NCBI RefSeq assembly: GCF_037572415.1 | Contig: NZ_JBBHLB010000002.1 | Location: 124,001-188,000, forward strand | Direction of reading: 5' to 3' | DNA length: 64,000 nucleotides | Origin: Flavonifractor porci | Lineage (GTDB): Bacteria; Bacillota; Clostridia; Oscillospirales; Oscillospiraceae | In this document: positions 7,439 to 15,803 of the stretch, one piece after another | How the letters are laid out: every line of letters starts with the position of its first letter | Numbering within the stretch: the stretch's first letter is position 1 | Notes under the pieces: model-generated | Database searches by the model: none | The model's input: the letters and a program-made list of their open reading frames with translations, nothing else | What the model was told of the DNA's origin: nothing | Position numbers and translations under genes: made by a program

Positions 7439-8629
7439 TTATATCACGGGCTTGCGGCGTTTGCCAAGGCTTTTTCGTGAACCCAGGGCCGCCGCCAGCA
7501 GAAAGAACAGAAAGATCATCCAGGCGGCCAGGATAGAGGCGGTAAGGGCCCCGTGAAACTCCATACCGGCGATGCCGGCTACCTGATCGGCCAGGTAGTT
7601 GGAGACGGGAGCGCCCAGGGGGACGAAATGGACCAGTACACTGATAAACAGGGCGGACAGGCCGCCGTGGAGCAGCTTGCCTACCAGGTAGGTGCCCACC
7701 GACAGGCCGCTGCCTCCGATGAAGGAGAGCACCTGGCAGTGGACCGAGATACCTGCCCAGCCCAGCATAAAGGCGGCCATGGCCAACCGGCTGCTGAGGG
7801 CTCCTCCCTCCGACAGGGTGGACACCCCGGAGGAGATCTCCAGCGCGCCGGTAAGCAGCCGTTGGGCCCATTCCGGCGTCAGGCCGAAGGGAGCCAGCAC
7901 GGTGCCCAGCGCCTGGGCCAGGCCGGGCAAAAAGCCGGAGCGGATGAGCAGCTGGATGACCACCGTAAAGAACACCACAAAGGCGCAGATATTTAAGGTA
8001 GAGAGAAAGGCGCTTTTCACCGAGCCGGTAAAGGCGGTGGAAAAGCGCTGGGCCTGAAACTGGGGCGCGGGACGGATGGATTTTCCTCTGCCGCTGTCCT
8101 CGCCGGCCTTGTAGAAACGAAAGAGCAGCCCTACACATACCGAGGCCAGGGCGTGGGCCAGGTAGAGCAGCACCCCCACCGTGCTGCTGGCAAAGATGCC
8201 CGCTCCCACAACCCCCAGGATAAAGGCGGGGCCGGAGTTGTTGCAGAAGGCCAGCAGCCGCTCTGCCTCGGTGCGGGTGCACATCCCCTTCTCATAGAGG
8301 CTGATGGCGGTCTTGGCTCCCACCGGATAGCCCCCCACAAAGCCCAGGGCGAAGGCGGAGGCACAGGCTCCGCTGACGTGGAACAGGGGGCGCATAAGCC
8401 CCTCCAGCAGCCGGCCCAGATAGCGGGCCAGGCCCAGCTCCACCACCAGGGAGGACAGCACAAAAAAGGGGAAAAGCGAGGGGATGATGACGTTGTAGCA
8501 CAGCTGGAGGCCGGTCCGGGCCGCCTCCATGGAAGGCTTGGGATAGAGCATCAGCGCCAGGGTGGCGCATAAGAGAACCAGGCCCAGGATCAGGTCGCGG
8601 ACTCTGGCTTTGGACAGCAGCCGGGACAT
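7439..8629 (-). CDS. ylbJ: Sporulation integral membrane protein YlbJ
   Basis: 396 residues, polytopic, with two Gate/nucleoside-recognition domains. NVIIPSLFPFFVLSSLVVELG, GFVGGYPVGAKTAISLYEKG, FCNNSGPAFILGVVGAG and GALEISSGVS are YlbJ hallmarks. In Bacillus ylbJ is a sigma-E gene needed for spore formation, probably for solute transport across the outer forespore membrane. I chose the ATG at 8629 because AAGGAGGTG lies just before it and homology begins there; a start 14 codons upstream lacks a ribosome site. Confidence 0.92.
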   Translation of the reverse strand: MSRLLSKARVRDLILGLVLLCATLALMLYPKPSMEAARTGLQLCYNVIIPSLFPFFVLSSLVVELGLARYLGRLLEGLMRPLFHVSGACASAFALGFVGGYPVGAKTAISLYEKGMCTRTEAERLLAFCNNSGPAFILGVVGAGIFASSTVGVLLYLAHALASVCVGLLFRFYKAGEDSGRGKSIRPAPQFQAQRFSTAFTGSVKSAFLSTLNICAFVVFFTVVIQLLIRSGFLPGLAQALGTVLAPFGLTPEWAQRLLTGALEISSGVSTLSEGGALSSRLAMAAFMLGWAGISVHCQVLSFIGGSGLSVGTYLVGKLLHGGLSALFISVLVHFVPLGAPVSNYLADQVAGIAGMEFHGALTASILAAWMIFLFFLLAAALGSRKSLGKRRKPVI

Positions 8630-8688
8630 GGCACACACCTCCTTCACAGATGGGTATGCGCCATAGGGCAAAAAGTTGCCTGTCCACC

Positions 8689-9288
8689 TCAGCCGGTGCG
8701 GAACACATGGCTGAAGAGGGTGTAATCCTGTTCCAGCCTGGACAGCAGGGGATAGGCGCCCCGGTGGAGGACCCAGTCAATGACCACGCCCCGGAAGTGA
8801 CGCAGGAGAAAGTCGGCGGTCCATTCCGCCGACCAGCCGGGCAGCAGGCCTCCCTCCGCCTCCGCCTGGCCCAGACAATTTGCCATGGCCCGGAGGGTAA
8901 ACCGGCTGGAGTCCATGGAGGAAGTGTCGTCGGGGGAATCCAGCCGCCGCTGATAGTAGCGGGCCACCAGTTCCCACCCCAGGTTTTCCAGAAACTCCGC
9001 ATAGTTGGTCATCAGCCGCCACAGGCGCTGGGCGGGAGGGTCCTCCTCATGGCCCGCCAGACACTGTTCCAGATAGGTGTCCAGGGGGGCAAAGCCCCGG
9101 GAGAGCAGGTCCTCCTTGGCGCGGAAGTGGTGGTAGAACGCCCCGGTGGTGATCCCAGCCTGTTGGCAGATCTCCCGGATGGATACCTTGTCAAAGCTCT
9201 GTTTCCGGGACAGGTCCATGGCGGCCTGCAAAATGGCCTGCTCAGTTTGCCTGGCCTGCTCTTTTCTGCGGGTCCGATAGTCCTCCAT
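8689..9288 (-). CDS. TetR/AcrR-family transcriptional repressor
   Basis: 199 residues. The N-terminal helix-turn-helix reads AILQAAMDLSRKQSFDKVSI, then REICQQAGITTGAFYHHFRAK, the standard TetR DNA-binding domain (residues about 15-65). The C-terminal ligand domain is unassigned. It diverges from the DegV gene. The gap between them holds a perfect 17-base palindrome (9342-9358) next to both promoters, so it very likely represses itself and the DegV gene. A fatty acid as inducer would fit a lipid-binding partner but is only a guess. Confidence 0.9.
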   Translation of the reverse strand: MEDYRTRRKEQARQTEQAILQAAMDLSRKQSFDKVSIREICQQAGITTGAFYHHFRAKEDLLSRGFAPLDTYLEQCLAGHEEDPPAQRLWRLMTNYAEFLENLGWELVARYYQRRLDSPDDTSSMDSSRFTLRAMANCLGQAEAEGGLLPGWSAEWTADFLLRHFRGVVIDWVLHRGAYPLLSRLEQDYTLFSHVFRTG

Positions 9289-9301
9289 TGGCTTCCACCT
9301 C

Positions 9302-9331
9302 TTGACAGCGGCGGCTCTTTGCCGCTATAAT
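9302..9331 (+). promoter_or_regulatory. Consensus promoter of the DegV gene
   Basis: TTGACA at 9302-9307 and TATAAT at 9326-9331, both exact, 18 bases apart. The expected start near 9338 lies four bases before the palindromic operator. Confidence 0.82.
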
Positions 9332-9341
9332 TTAGATAGTC

Positions 9342-9358
9342 ACATAACGACGTTATGT
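9342..9358. promoter_or_regulatory. Palindromic TetR-type operator
   Basis: ACATAACG, one central A, CGTTATGT: a perfect dyad of two 8-base arms. It overlaps the start of the DegV transcript. In the other direction it falls between a CTGACA and a TATCTA that could be the -35 and -10 of the TetR gene. This is the usual position for an autorepressing TetR protein. Binding is inferred. Confidence 0.8.
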
Positions 9359-9387
9359 CAGTTTCACGATACTGATTATAGGGTAGG

Positions 9388-10266
9388 ATGATCAACTTGT
9401 CAAACGTACAGAAGATCGCGCTGCTTACCGACTCCACCGCCGATCTGTCCCCCGCCATGCGGGAGGACAAGCCCATCTATACAGTACCCCTGAAGATCGT
9501 CTGCGACGACGGAGAATACTCCGACGGGGTGGATATCTTTGCTCAGGATGTGTATGACCGCCTCCATCGGGGGGAGCTGCCCCGCACCTCTCTGCCCGAC
9601 GGCGGCAGCATCAGCGACACCCTGGACCGGATCAAGGCTGACGGCTATGAAAAGGTGCTGGCCGTGATGCTCTCCTCCGGGCTGTCGGGCACCTATAATA
9701 TGGTGCGCCTCCAGGCAGAGACACGAAAGGACCTGGAGATTGCCGCGTTTGACTCCAAAAGCGGCTCTCTGGGTATGGGCAGCATGGTGCTCCAGCTGTG
9801 GGAGGATATCCAGGCCGGAATGGACTGGGAAACGCTGATCGCTCGACGGGTGCCCAGGCTGATCCAAAATACCTTCCCCTTCTTCTCGGTGGATACCCTG
9901 GAATACCTGAGCAAGGGCGGGCGGATCGGGAAGGTGGCCGCCTTTGCCGGTACCCTGCTGAGCATCAAGCCGGTGATCTCCTTTGCCTCCGACGGTCAGC
10001 TTCAGAGTGTGGCCAAGGTGCGGGGCCGCCGGCAGGTTCAGGACAAGATCCTGGAGCTGATGGAACAGCATATCCGGCCCGGTGTCCGGTACAATCTGGG
10101 CATTGCCAACGGGGGCGCGCCGGCGGAGATGGCGGAGTTTGCTATCCGGATGAAGGAGCGCTTCCCTGATGCTGTGCAGATGTGGGAGGGTGAGATCGAC
10201 GCCACCCTCAGCGTCTATATCGGCGACGGCGTATTGGGAGGCTGCATCCAGATACTGGAGGATTGA
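9388..10266 (+). CDS. DegV family fatty-acid-binding protein
   Basis: 292 residues, the usual DegV length. KIALLTDSTADLSPAM opens the first domain, LPRTSLPDGGSISDTL carries the fatty-acid contact serine/threonine stretch, and MLSSGLSGTYNMVRLQAE plus LEYLSKGGRIGKVAAFAGTLLSIKPV are DegV blocks. DegV (FakB-like) proteins hold a long-chain fatty acid, in some cases for phosphorylation by FakA. ATG at 9388 has only a close GGGTAGG; TTG at 9397 is an alternative start with better spacing. It is under the TetR operator described above. Confidence 0.9.
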   Translation: MINLSNVQKIALLTDSTADLSPAMREDKPIYTVPLKIVCDDGEYSDGVDIFAQDVYDRLHRGELPRTSLPDGGSISDTLDRIKADGYEKVLAVMLSSGLSGTYNMVRLQAETRKDLEIAAFDSKSGSLGMGSMVLQLWEDIQAGMDWETLIARRVPRLIQNTFPFFSVDTLEYLSKGGRIGKVAAFAGTLLSIKPVISFASDGQLQSVAKVRGRRQVQDKILELMEQHIRPGVRYNLGIANGGAPAEMAEFAIRMKERFPDAVQMWEGEIDATLSVYIGDGVLGGCIQILED

Positions 10267-10287
10267 CGGCGTATTGCGCATGAGAAC

Positions 10288-10322
10288 AAGGGCGCAGAGG
10301 TTTTATACCTCTGCGCCCTTTT
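10288..10322 (+). terminator. Rho-independent terminator of the DegV gene
   Basis: A 13-bp perfect stem (10288-10300 with 10308-10320), 7-base loop and a T run. Confidence 0.88.
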
Positions 10323-10330
10323 CAGCCAGA

Positions 10331-10359
10331 AAAAAGACCTGCCGGCAGCAGGTCTTTTT
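10331..10359. terminator. Bidirectional terminator
   Basis: A perfect 12-bp stem beginning with AAAAA and ending with TTTTT, loop of five. It works in both directions and would end the AI-2E family gene that comes from the right. Confidence 0.85.
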
Positions 10360-10368
10360 ATATGTGAT

Positions 10369-11493
10369 TCAGGCCTCGTTCGGAGGACCCAGACGCTTGC
10401 GGATGTCCCGGCGGAGCAGGGTGTAGATCACCGAGGCAATGGGTACGCTGATCAGCACACCCACCAGGCCCAGCAGGCTGCCGCCCACTGTGACGGCGGC
10501 CAGTACCCAAATACCGGGCAGCCCAAGGGAGGTGCCCACCACCCGGGGGTAGATCACGTTGCCCTCCACCTGCTGGAGAATAATGAGGAAGATCACAAAA
10601 ATGAAAGCCTTCAACGGGGAGACCATCAGCAGCAGAATGGCGGATACGATGGCGCCGATATAAGCGCCCGCAACCGGGATGAGGGCGGCGGCTCCCACCG
10701 TGACGCCGATGAGGGGGGCGTAGTCCGGCTGGATAAAGAGCATCCCTATGGTACAAAGGCTGCCCAGAATGCAGGCCTCGATACACTGGCCAGTGACGAA
10801 TTTGGTAAAGGTAGCGGCGGTCAGGGAAACTATCTCCGAGATGGGACCGGCCACTTTACCGGGCACATAGGCCTGCAGCAGCCGCCGGCACTGACCCAGC
10901 AGCCTGTCCCGGCCGGAGAGCATGTAGATGGAAAAGACCAGGGCCAACACGCCGGTGACCAGAATGGAGACCAGACCGGTGGTGAACTCCACCAGCTGGG
11001 GACCAAGGCTGGAGAGGAACTTCAGCGCGTTGTTGAGCAGCCCTTCCAGGGTGGTGTTCAGACTGGACAGATCCAGCTGCTGAATATCCAGGTGCAGATA
11101 CTCCAACAACTTATTAATGGAGTTCTGGGCGTTGGCGATGTATCCACCCAGATTGAGCACAAAGGTCTGGATGCTCTCCACCAGCTTGGGCAGCACGAAG
11201 GAGAATACCGCCACAACCAGAAGAATGAGGGCCAGATAGGAGGTAAGCACCGCCAGCGGGCGGGCCGCTCCCTGGGCGGGCGTCTTATCCAGGCCCCGAC
11301 TGTACAGCCGGAAGAAAAACTGGCAGGGGCGGTTGAGGATAAAGGCCAGACAAAAGCCGATGATCAGCGGCTTGAAGACGGCCAGCAGGGTGCCCAGCGT
11401 GCCGCCGATCACGTCCAGACGGGCCAGGACCATGACCAGCAAGACTGCATATGTAATAATAAGCAAAATGCTTCGGAACAGTTTTTTATCCAT
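10369..11493 (-). CDS. AI-2E family transporter (PerM/YdiK type)
   Basis: 374 residues, polytopic. The conserved IGFCLAFILNRP near the start, the amphipathic middle (residues about 110-200), GQCIEACILGSLCTIGMLFI, then ILLLMVSPLKAFIFVIFLII followed by QQVEGNVIYPRVVGTSLGLP and WVLAAVTVGGSLLGLVGVL are AI-2E exporter-family blocks. Members move diverse solutes; autoinducer-2 itself is not implied. Start at 11493 (ATG in MDKKLFRSILL) chosen because homology starts there. Its promoter (11792-11820) lies about 300 bases upstream, so the mRNA leader includes the whole hairpin array. Confidence 0.88.
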   Translation of the reverse strand: MDKKLFRSILLIITYAVLLVMVLARLDVIGGTLGTLLAVFKPLIIGFCLAFILNRPCQFFFRLYSRGLDKTPAQGAARPLAVLTSYLALILLVVAVFSFVLPKLVESIQTFVLNLGGYIANAQNSINKLLEYLHLDIQQLDLSSLNTTLEGLLNNALKFLSSLGPQLVEFTTGLVSILVTGVLALVFSIYMLSGRDRLLGQCRRLLQAYVPGKVAGPISEIVSLTAATFTKFVTGQCIEACILGSLCTIGMLFIQPDYAPLIGVTVGAAALIPVAGAYIGAIVSAILLLMVSPLKAFIFVIFLIILQQVEGNVIYPRVVGTSLGLPGIWVLAAVTVGGSLLGLVGVLISVPIASVIYTLLRRDIRKRLGPPNEA

Positions 11494-11528
11494 GTTTGAC
11501 CTCGATTTCTTTACAGAAATGTCTGCTG

Positions 11529-11763
11529 AATAAACCGCAGGGCGGTTTATTTCCGCGGCAGGTGCCGCGGAATGGAAGTAAAACGGCTGAGAACAGTCGT
11601 TTTTACTTCCATTCAGCCATTGCTGCAATGCGTATTTTCCTGGGCGCGCGGTTGCGCACCCAGGAAAGGTGCAAGGTTTTGGCGCAATCGCCCAGAAACC
11701 TTGCACTTGAACAAAGCCAATGCGCCTTGAAAGCCTTGGCTTTCAAAGGCTGTGGCTTTGTTC
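11529..11763. repeat. Array of six to seven head-to-tail hairpins in the leader of the AI-2E family gene
   Basis: Successive inverted repeats almost without spacers: 11529-11551, 11551-11572, 11571-11613, a short one at 11619-11629, 11637-11666, 11669-11706 (with an inner GGCG/CGCC) and 11709-11763 (with an inner 11724-11750 stem). Stems are 8-15 bp and mostly perfect. No coding frame with homology is present. The rest of the 468-base gap (11764-11961) holds the two promoters listed below. Confidence 0.85.
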
Positions 11764-11791
11764 GGTACGTATTACAGTAACTGGTGACTTC

Positions 11792-11820
11792 ACTATAGCA
11801 CCCCCGCCGCATACCGTCAA
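11792..11820 (-). promoter_or_regulatory. Promoter reading into the hairpin array and the AI-2E family gene
   Basis: Minus-strand TTGACG (11820-11815) and TATAGT (11797-11792), spacer 17. The transcript would start near 11785. Confidence 0.68.
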
Positions 11821-11886
11821 CGGGAAAGCGGGATCTTTAAAAAATTTTAATTAGCAGCCGAATCAAGGACTGGCGGAAGATTTTAC

Positions 11887-11915
11887 TTGACAAACAAAGT
11901 GAGATTTCGTATAAT
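11887..11915 (+). promoter_or_regulatory. Consensus promoter of iscS
   Basis: TTGACA (11887-11892) and TATAAT (11910-11915), both exact, spacer 17; the start codon is 46 bases downstream. No IscR-type site or iscR gene is nearby. Confidence 0.85.
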
Positions 11916-11961
11916 CTAGTAAACAGATAGGAATTAAGTGAATTCCAGAAAGGAGCCACCT

Positions 11962-13161
11962 ATGTCTGAACGATTTGTCTATGCTGATCATGCGGCTACC
12001 ACTGCCGTTACCGATACTGCTCTTTCCGCTATGCTGCCTCATTTTACCAGAGACTATGGCAATCCCTCCAGTCTGTACCGCTTTGCTCAGGAGGGCAAGA
12101 CCCATTTGGAGCAGGCCCGGGCCCAGGTGGCCGCCTGCCTGAATGCCAAGCCGGAGGAACTCTATTTTACCTCCGGTGGTACCGAGGCCGACAACTGGGC
12201 CCTGCGTGGAGTGGCTGAACTGATGGCCCTCAAGGGCAAAACCACCGGCCACATCATCACCACCGCCATTGAACACCACGCCATTCTCCATACCGCCCAG
12301 TGGCTGGAGAAGCGGGGCTATGAGGTGACCTATCTGCCGGTGGACGGGGACGGTCTGGTGGACCCCGCCGCCGTGGAACAGGCCATCCGTCCGGATACCA
12401 TCCTCATCTCTGTTATGGCCGCCAACAACGAGATTGGCACCATCCAGCCCATTGCGGAGATCGGCGCCATTGCCCGAGCCCACAAGGTGTTGTTCCACAC
12501 CGACGCCGTTCAGGCGGTGGGTCACATCCCGGTGGACGTGGAGGCGTGGAATGTGGACCTGCTCTCCCTGTCCGGCCATAAGTTCGGCGGACCCAAGGGG
12601 ATCGGGGCCCTGTATATGAAAAAGCCCCTCCGGCTGCCCGCACTCATCCAGGGCGGCGGACAGGAGAAGGGCCGCCGCTCCGGCACCGAGAATGTACCCG
12701 GCGCCGCCGGTATGGCCGCCGCTTTGAAGGAGGCGGTGGACCACCTGCCTCAGGAATCCGCCCGGCTGTCCGCCCTGCGGGACAAGCTGATCGCCGGCCT
12801 GTCCGCGCTGCCCTATTCCCGCCGCACCGGCCACCCGGTGAAGCGGCTGCCCGGCACCGCCTCCTTTGTCTTTGAAGGTGTGGAGGGTGAGGCCCTGCTG
12901 CTCCATCTGGACGCCAAGGGGATCTGTGCCTCCTCCGGTTCCGCCTGCTCCTCCGCTTCTTTGGACCCCTCCCATGTGCTGCTGTCCATCGGCCTGCCCC
13001 ACGCCATTGCCCATGGGTCCCTGCGGCTCTCCCTGGGAGCTGAGAATACCGAGGAGGACGTGGACTATATCCTGAAAGAAGTGCCCGCCGTGGTGGCCTA
13101 CCTGCGGGAGATGTCCCCGGTATGGGACAAGGAAGCCCAGAAACCCACCTGGGAGCTGTAA
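11962..13161 (+). CDS. iscS: Cysteine desulfurase (IscS/NifS type)
   Basis: 399 residues. YADHAATTAV starts the PLP fold; SGGTEADNWALRG, HHAILHTAQWLE, HTDAVQAVGHIPVDV and SLSGHKFGGPKGIGALY (PLP lysine in SGHKFGGP) are type I cysteine desulfurase motifs. ASSGSACSSASLDPSHVL near residue 330 holds the active-site cysteine that carries persulfide. The enzyme removes sulfur from L-cysteine for Fe-S clusters. It is followed after 19 bases by the scaffold gene iscU. Start at 11962 has AAAGGAG upstream. Confidence 0.95.
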   Translation: MSERFVYADHAATTAVTDTALSAMLPHFTRDYGNPSSLYRFAQEGKTHLEQARAQVAACLNAKPEELYFTSGGTEADNWALRGVAELMALKGKTTGHIITTAIEHHAILHTAQWLEKRGYEVTYLPVDGDGLVDPAAVEQAIRPDTILISVMAANNEIGTIQPIAEIGAIARAHKVLFHTDAVQAVGHIPVDVEAWNVDLLSLSGHKFGGPKGIGALYMKKPLRLPALIQGGGQEKGRRSGTENVPGAAGMAAALKEAVDHLPQESARLSALRDKLIAGLSALPYSRRTGHPVKRLPGTASFVFEGVEGEALLLHLDAKGICASSGSACSSASLDPSHVLLSIGLPHAIAHGSLRLSLGAENTEEDVDYILKEVPAVVAYLREMSPVWDKEAQKPTWEL

Positions 13162-13180
13162 TTGGAAAGGAGCAACTGCA

Positions 13181-13621
13181 ATGCTGTATTCAGATAAAGT
13201 GATGGACCATTTTGAGCATCCCCGCAATGTGGGAGAGATCGAGGGCGCCGATGGAGTAGGCCAGGTGGGCAACCCCAAGTGCGGCGACATCATGAAGATG
13301 TACCTGAAGATCGACGGCGACGTCATCACCGACGTCAAGTTCAAGACCTTCGGCTGCGGTTCCGCCATCGCCACCTCCTCCATGGCCACCGAGATGATCA
13401 AGGGCAAGACCATCTCCGAGGCCATGACTCTCACCAACGCCGCCGTGGCTGAGGCCCTGGACGGGCTGCCTGCCCACAAGATGCACTGTTCCGTGCTGGC
13501 GGAGGAGGCCATCAAGGCTGCTCTTGCCGACTACTATAAGAAGAAAGGAGAGCCGGTGCCCGAGTCCCTGAAGCTGCCCTGTGACTGTGAGGAGGGGCAC
13601 TGCTGCTCTTCCTGCGGATAA
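13181..13621 (+). CDS. iscU: Fe-S cluster assembly scaffold IscU/NifU-type with cysteine-rich tail
   Basis: 146 residues. HFEHPRNVGEIEGADGVGQV, GNPKCGDIMKMYLKI, KTFGCGSAIATSSMATEMIKG and KMHCSVLAEEAI carry the three scaffold cysteines and the neighbouring aspartate that hold the nascent cluster. After the usual end (about residue 130) comes CDCEEGHCCSSCG, five cysteines in 13 residues, not part of ordinary IscU. It could be a metal or sulfur relay site. It is co-transcribed with iscS and closed by a terminator. Confidence 0.93.
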   Translation: MLYSDKVMDHFEHPRNVGEIEGADGVGQVGNPKCGDIMKMYLKIDGDVITDVKFKTFGCGSAIATSSMATEMIKGKTISEAMTLTNAAVAEALDGLPAHKMHCSVLAEEAIKAALADYYKKKGEPVPESLKLPCDCEEGHCCSSCG

Positions 13622-13626
13622 CGGAA

Positions 13627-13657
13627 AAGTCCTGCCGTGAAAACGGCAGGACTTCTT
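13627..13657. terminator. Terminator after iscU
   Basis: A 12-bp stem (AAGTCCTGCCG...) with a four-base loop and CTTTTAT after it. It lies between two convergent genes and is likely to serve iscSU. Confidence 0.82.
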
Positions 13658-15778
13658 TTATGCGGGCGGGGGAAGCTGTGGCTCCGTCTCAACCTTGGGC
13701 GGCGGAGCCAGCTGGAAGGTGACGGTGGCCTTAAACAGATCGCCGTCGATGCTCAGATCAAACTGGCCGTGCTGCAGCTCGGTGAGGCTGCGGGCGATGG
13801 ACAGTCCCAGGCCGGAGCCGTCGGTGGTGCGGGAGGTATCCCCACGGACAAAGCGTTCCATCAGCTGCTCAGGGGGGATGTTGAGCTGCTGCCGGGAGAT
13901 GTTTTTCACCGAGAATACGGCGGCATTGTCCCGACGGGTGATCTCCAGATAGACCCGGGTGCCCTCCAGGGCGTACTTGTTGCAGTTGGACAGGAGGTTG
14001 TCGATGACCCGCCACAGGTGGTGACCATCCGCCATGATCCACACCTCTTCCTCCGGATAGAGGGTGACCACGGCCAGATTGCTCTGGGCAAATCGCTCCT
14101 CGAATTCTCCCAGGGCCTGCCGGACCAGCTGTACCATGCCCAGCCGCTCCAGGTGGACGGGGAGGGTGCCGGTGGAGGCTTTGGAGGCCTCCACCAGATC
14201 CTCGGTCAGCTTTTTCAGCCGCTGGCTTTTCCGGGTGAGTACCTCGATGTAGGACTGGACCTGGGGATCGTCAATGGGCTGCTTCTTCAGCAGGTCCACA
14301 TAGTTGATGATGGAGGTCAGGGGAGTTTTCAGATCGTGGGATACGTTTGTGATAAGCTCCGCCCGGAAACGCTCGCTGCGGATGCGCTCATCCACCGCCT
14401 GGCTGATGGTGTCGCCCAGATCGTTGAGCTGCTTGGCGTGCTGGGCCAGGTCGTGGTACAGGCCCCTGGTGTCGATCTTGAAGCTGGGATCACCGCCCAG
14501 GATATGGTCGGCGCCCTGGCGGACCCGGTGCCACTGGATGGCCCACCGGCACAGCAGCCACAATACCAGCCCCTGGTAGACCGGAATCAACACCACGGTA
14601 AGGCCGGTGAGAACGGTGCCCACCAGATAGAGCAGAAAGAGAATGATGATCCGCCCGGTGAGGGGCCAGCTGTGGGCCGCGTTGCGAAGAGCACGGCCCA
14701 GCACCTGGATCAGGCGCCAGACAAGCGTGTTGCTCCACAGGGTTTTGGTGCGGAGACGGGTCACAAAGGTAAGCAGGAAAGAGAGAAAACAAAGGCCTAT
14801 TCCGCTGGAGATGAGGGCAAGTCCCACCACCACGTCGGTAGAGGGGCCGTTGGCGTTGAGGGCGACGGCCATGGGATCGCCTCCGGCCAGCAGCAGAATG
14901 ATGGTCCAGATATCCAGCAGCACCAGCAGATCCATGGGGATGCGGTCGAAGCGGCTCAGGGTGACATCCTCCCTGCCCGGCCGGAGGCCCACCACCCGGC
15001 ACAGAAAGACGCAGGTCAGCACGCAGGACACATCCAGCACCACAGTGAGCACCGCCAGAGCGGGCAGATACCGGGCGTACTCGCTGAAATCCTGAGAGCT
15101 GTCCCAGAATTCGTCGTGGACCGACAGGGGATAGGCCACGCCGTATTCCACAGCCAGTTCCATATAGAGCAGGCGGCTGTCCTGAGCCTGGTTATAGTCC
15201 CAGGAGTTTCCGTTGAAGGTGTAGCCGTACTGGGCGGCCGTGGCGGCGTCATTAGGGGTGAGCAGCTGCTCGGCGCCGTCGTCCAGCACCACATAGAGCA
15301 GATAGAACTGCTTTTCTCCGTTCCAGACGAAGTAGTCTTTCCGGCGCTCGCCGCCATCGTTGTAGGTCACGTCGATGGAATCCCGCAGGACGGTATGGAC
15401 ACTGCTCTCCACCGTTTTGCCGTCCTCCAGATTGGAGTAGACCAGTGCGCCGCTGTCGTTGCGCCGGATGGTAAAGCAGAAATTGGTGCGGCTGCTGTCC
15501 AGGGCGTAGTTCAGGTCGCCGAGGCGCTGCTGATCCAGGTAGGACAGTGGGGCCTCCCAGGCCTGATACTGGAGCAGCCGGGCCAGCTCCTCCACCTGTA
15601 TCATGCGGTTGTTCATGTATTGGAAACAGGAGTTGCTGGAGTAGTAGCCCACGCCGGTCCACAGGGTATCCCACTGGGAGAGGATGAACAGGGTGGCCCA
15701 GAAGCCGCCGACGCCGGTGCCCAGGGCCAGCAGGAAGGCGATCACCTTTACCGCCAGCCGGGTTCCCAGTTTTTTCAT
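13658..15778 (-). CDS. Two-component sensor histidine kinase, multi-pass
   Basis: 706 residues. One helix near residues 12-34 precedes an extracytoplasmic sensor region of about 200 residues, then about five more membrane helices to about residue 430. The cytoplasmic part has the HisKA box ELITNVSHDLKTPLTSIINY, the N box NLLSNCNKYALEG and the G box GSGLGLSIARSL. There is no clear HAMP domain. The start at 15778 has GGAGGGG just before it and lies 25 bases after the response regulator stop, so the pair is an operon. The mixed topology (large loop plus multi-helix block) is unlike WalK or PhoR. Signal unknown; an envelope stimulus is likely. Confidence 0.9.
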   Translation of the reverse strand: MKKLGTRLAVKVIAFLLALGTGVGGFWATLFILSQWDTLWTGVGYYSSNSCFQYMNNRMIQVEELARLLQYQAWEAPLSYLDQQRLGDLNYALDSSRTNFCFTIRRNDSGALVYSNLEDGKTVESSVHTVLRDSIDVTYNDGGERRKDYFVWNGEKQFYLLYVVLDDGAEQLLTPNDAATAAQYGYTFNGNSWDYNQAQDSRLLYMELAVEYGVAYPLSVHDEFWDSSQDFSEYARYLPALAVLTVVLDVSCVLTCVFLCRVVGLRPGREDVTLSRFDRIPMDLLVLLDIWTIILLLAGGDPMAVALNANGPSTDVVVGLALISSGIGLCFLSFLLTFVTRLRTKTLWSNTLVWRLIQVLGRALRNAAHSWPLTGRIIILFLLYLVGTVLTGLTVVLIPVYQGLVLWLLCRWAIQWHRVRQGADHILGGDPSFKIDTRGLYHDLAQHAKQLNDLGDTISQAVDERIRSERFRAELITNVSHDLKTPLTSIINYVDLLKKQPIDDPQVQSYIEVLTRKSQRLKKLTEDLVEASKASTGTLPVHLERLGMVQLVRQALGEFEERFAQSNLAVVTLYPEEEVWIMADGHHLWRVIDNLLSNCNKYALEGTRVYLEITRRDNAAVFSVKNISRQQLNIPPEQLMERFVRGDTSRTTDGSGLGLSIARSLTELQHGQFDLSIDGDLFKATVTFQLAPPPKVETEPQLPPPA

Positions 15779-15803
15779 GGTGGTTCCCCTCCTTTTGAAC
15801 AGG

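Noticed and set aside
10369..11493. A quorum-sensing autoinducer-2 exporter
   Set aside because: The family name is historical. No luxS or lsr gene lies near, so the substrate is left open.
11529..11763. CRISPR-like repeat array
   Set aside because: The units are hairpins of unequal sequence and length with no spacers, and no cas genes are nearby.
11496..11780. A 94-codon plus-strand frame over the hairpin array
   Set aside because: It arises from palindromic DNA; its protein has no homology or start signals.
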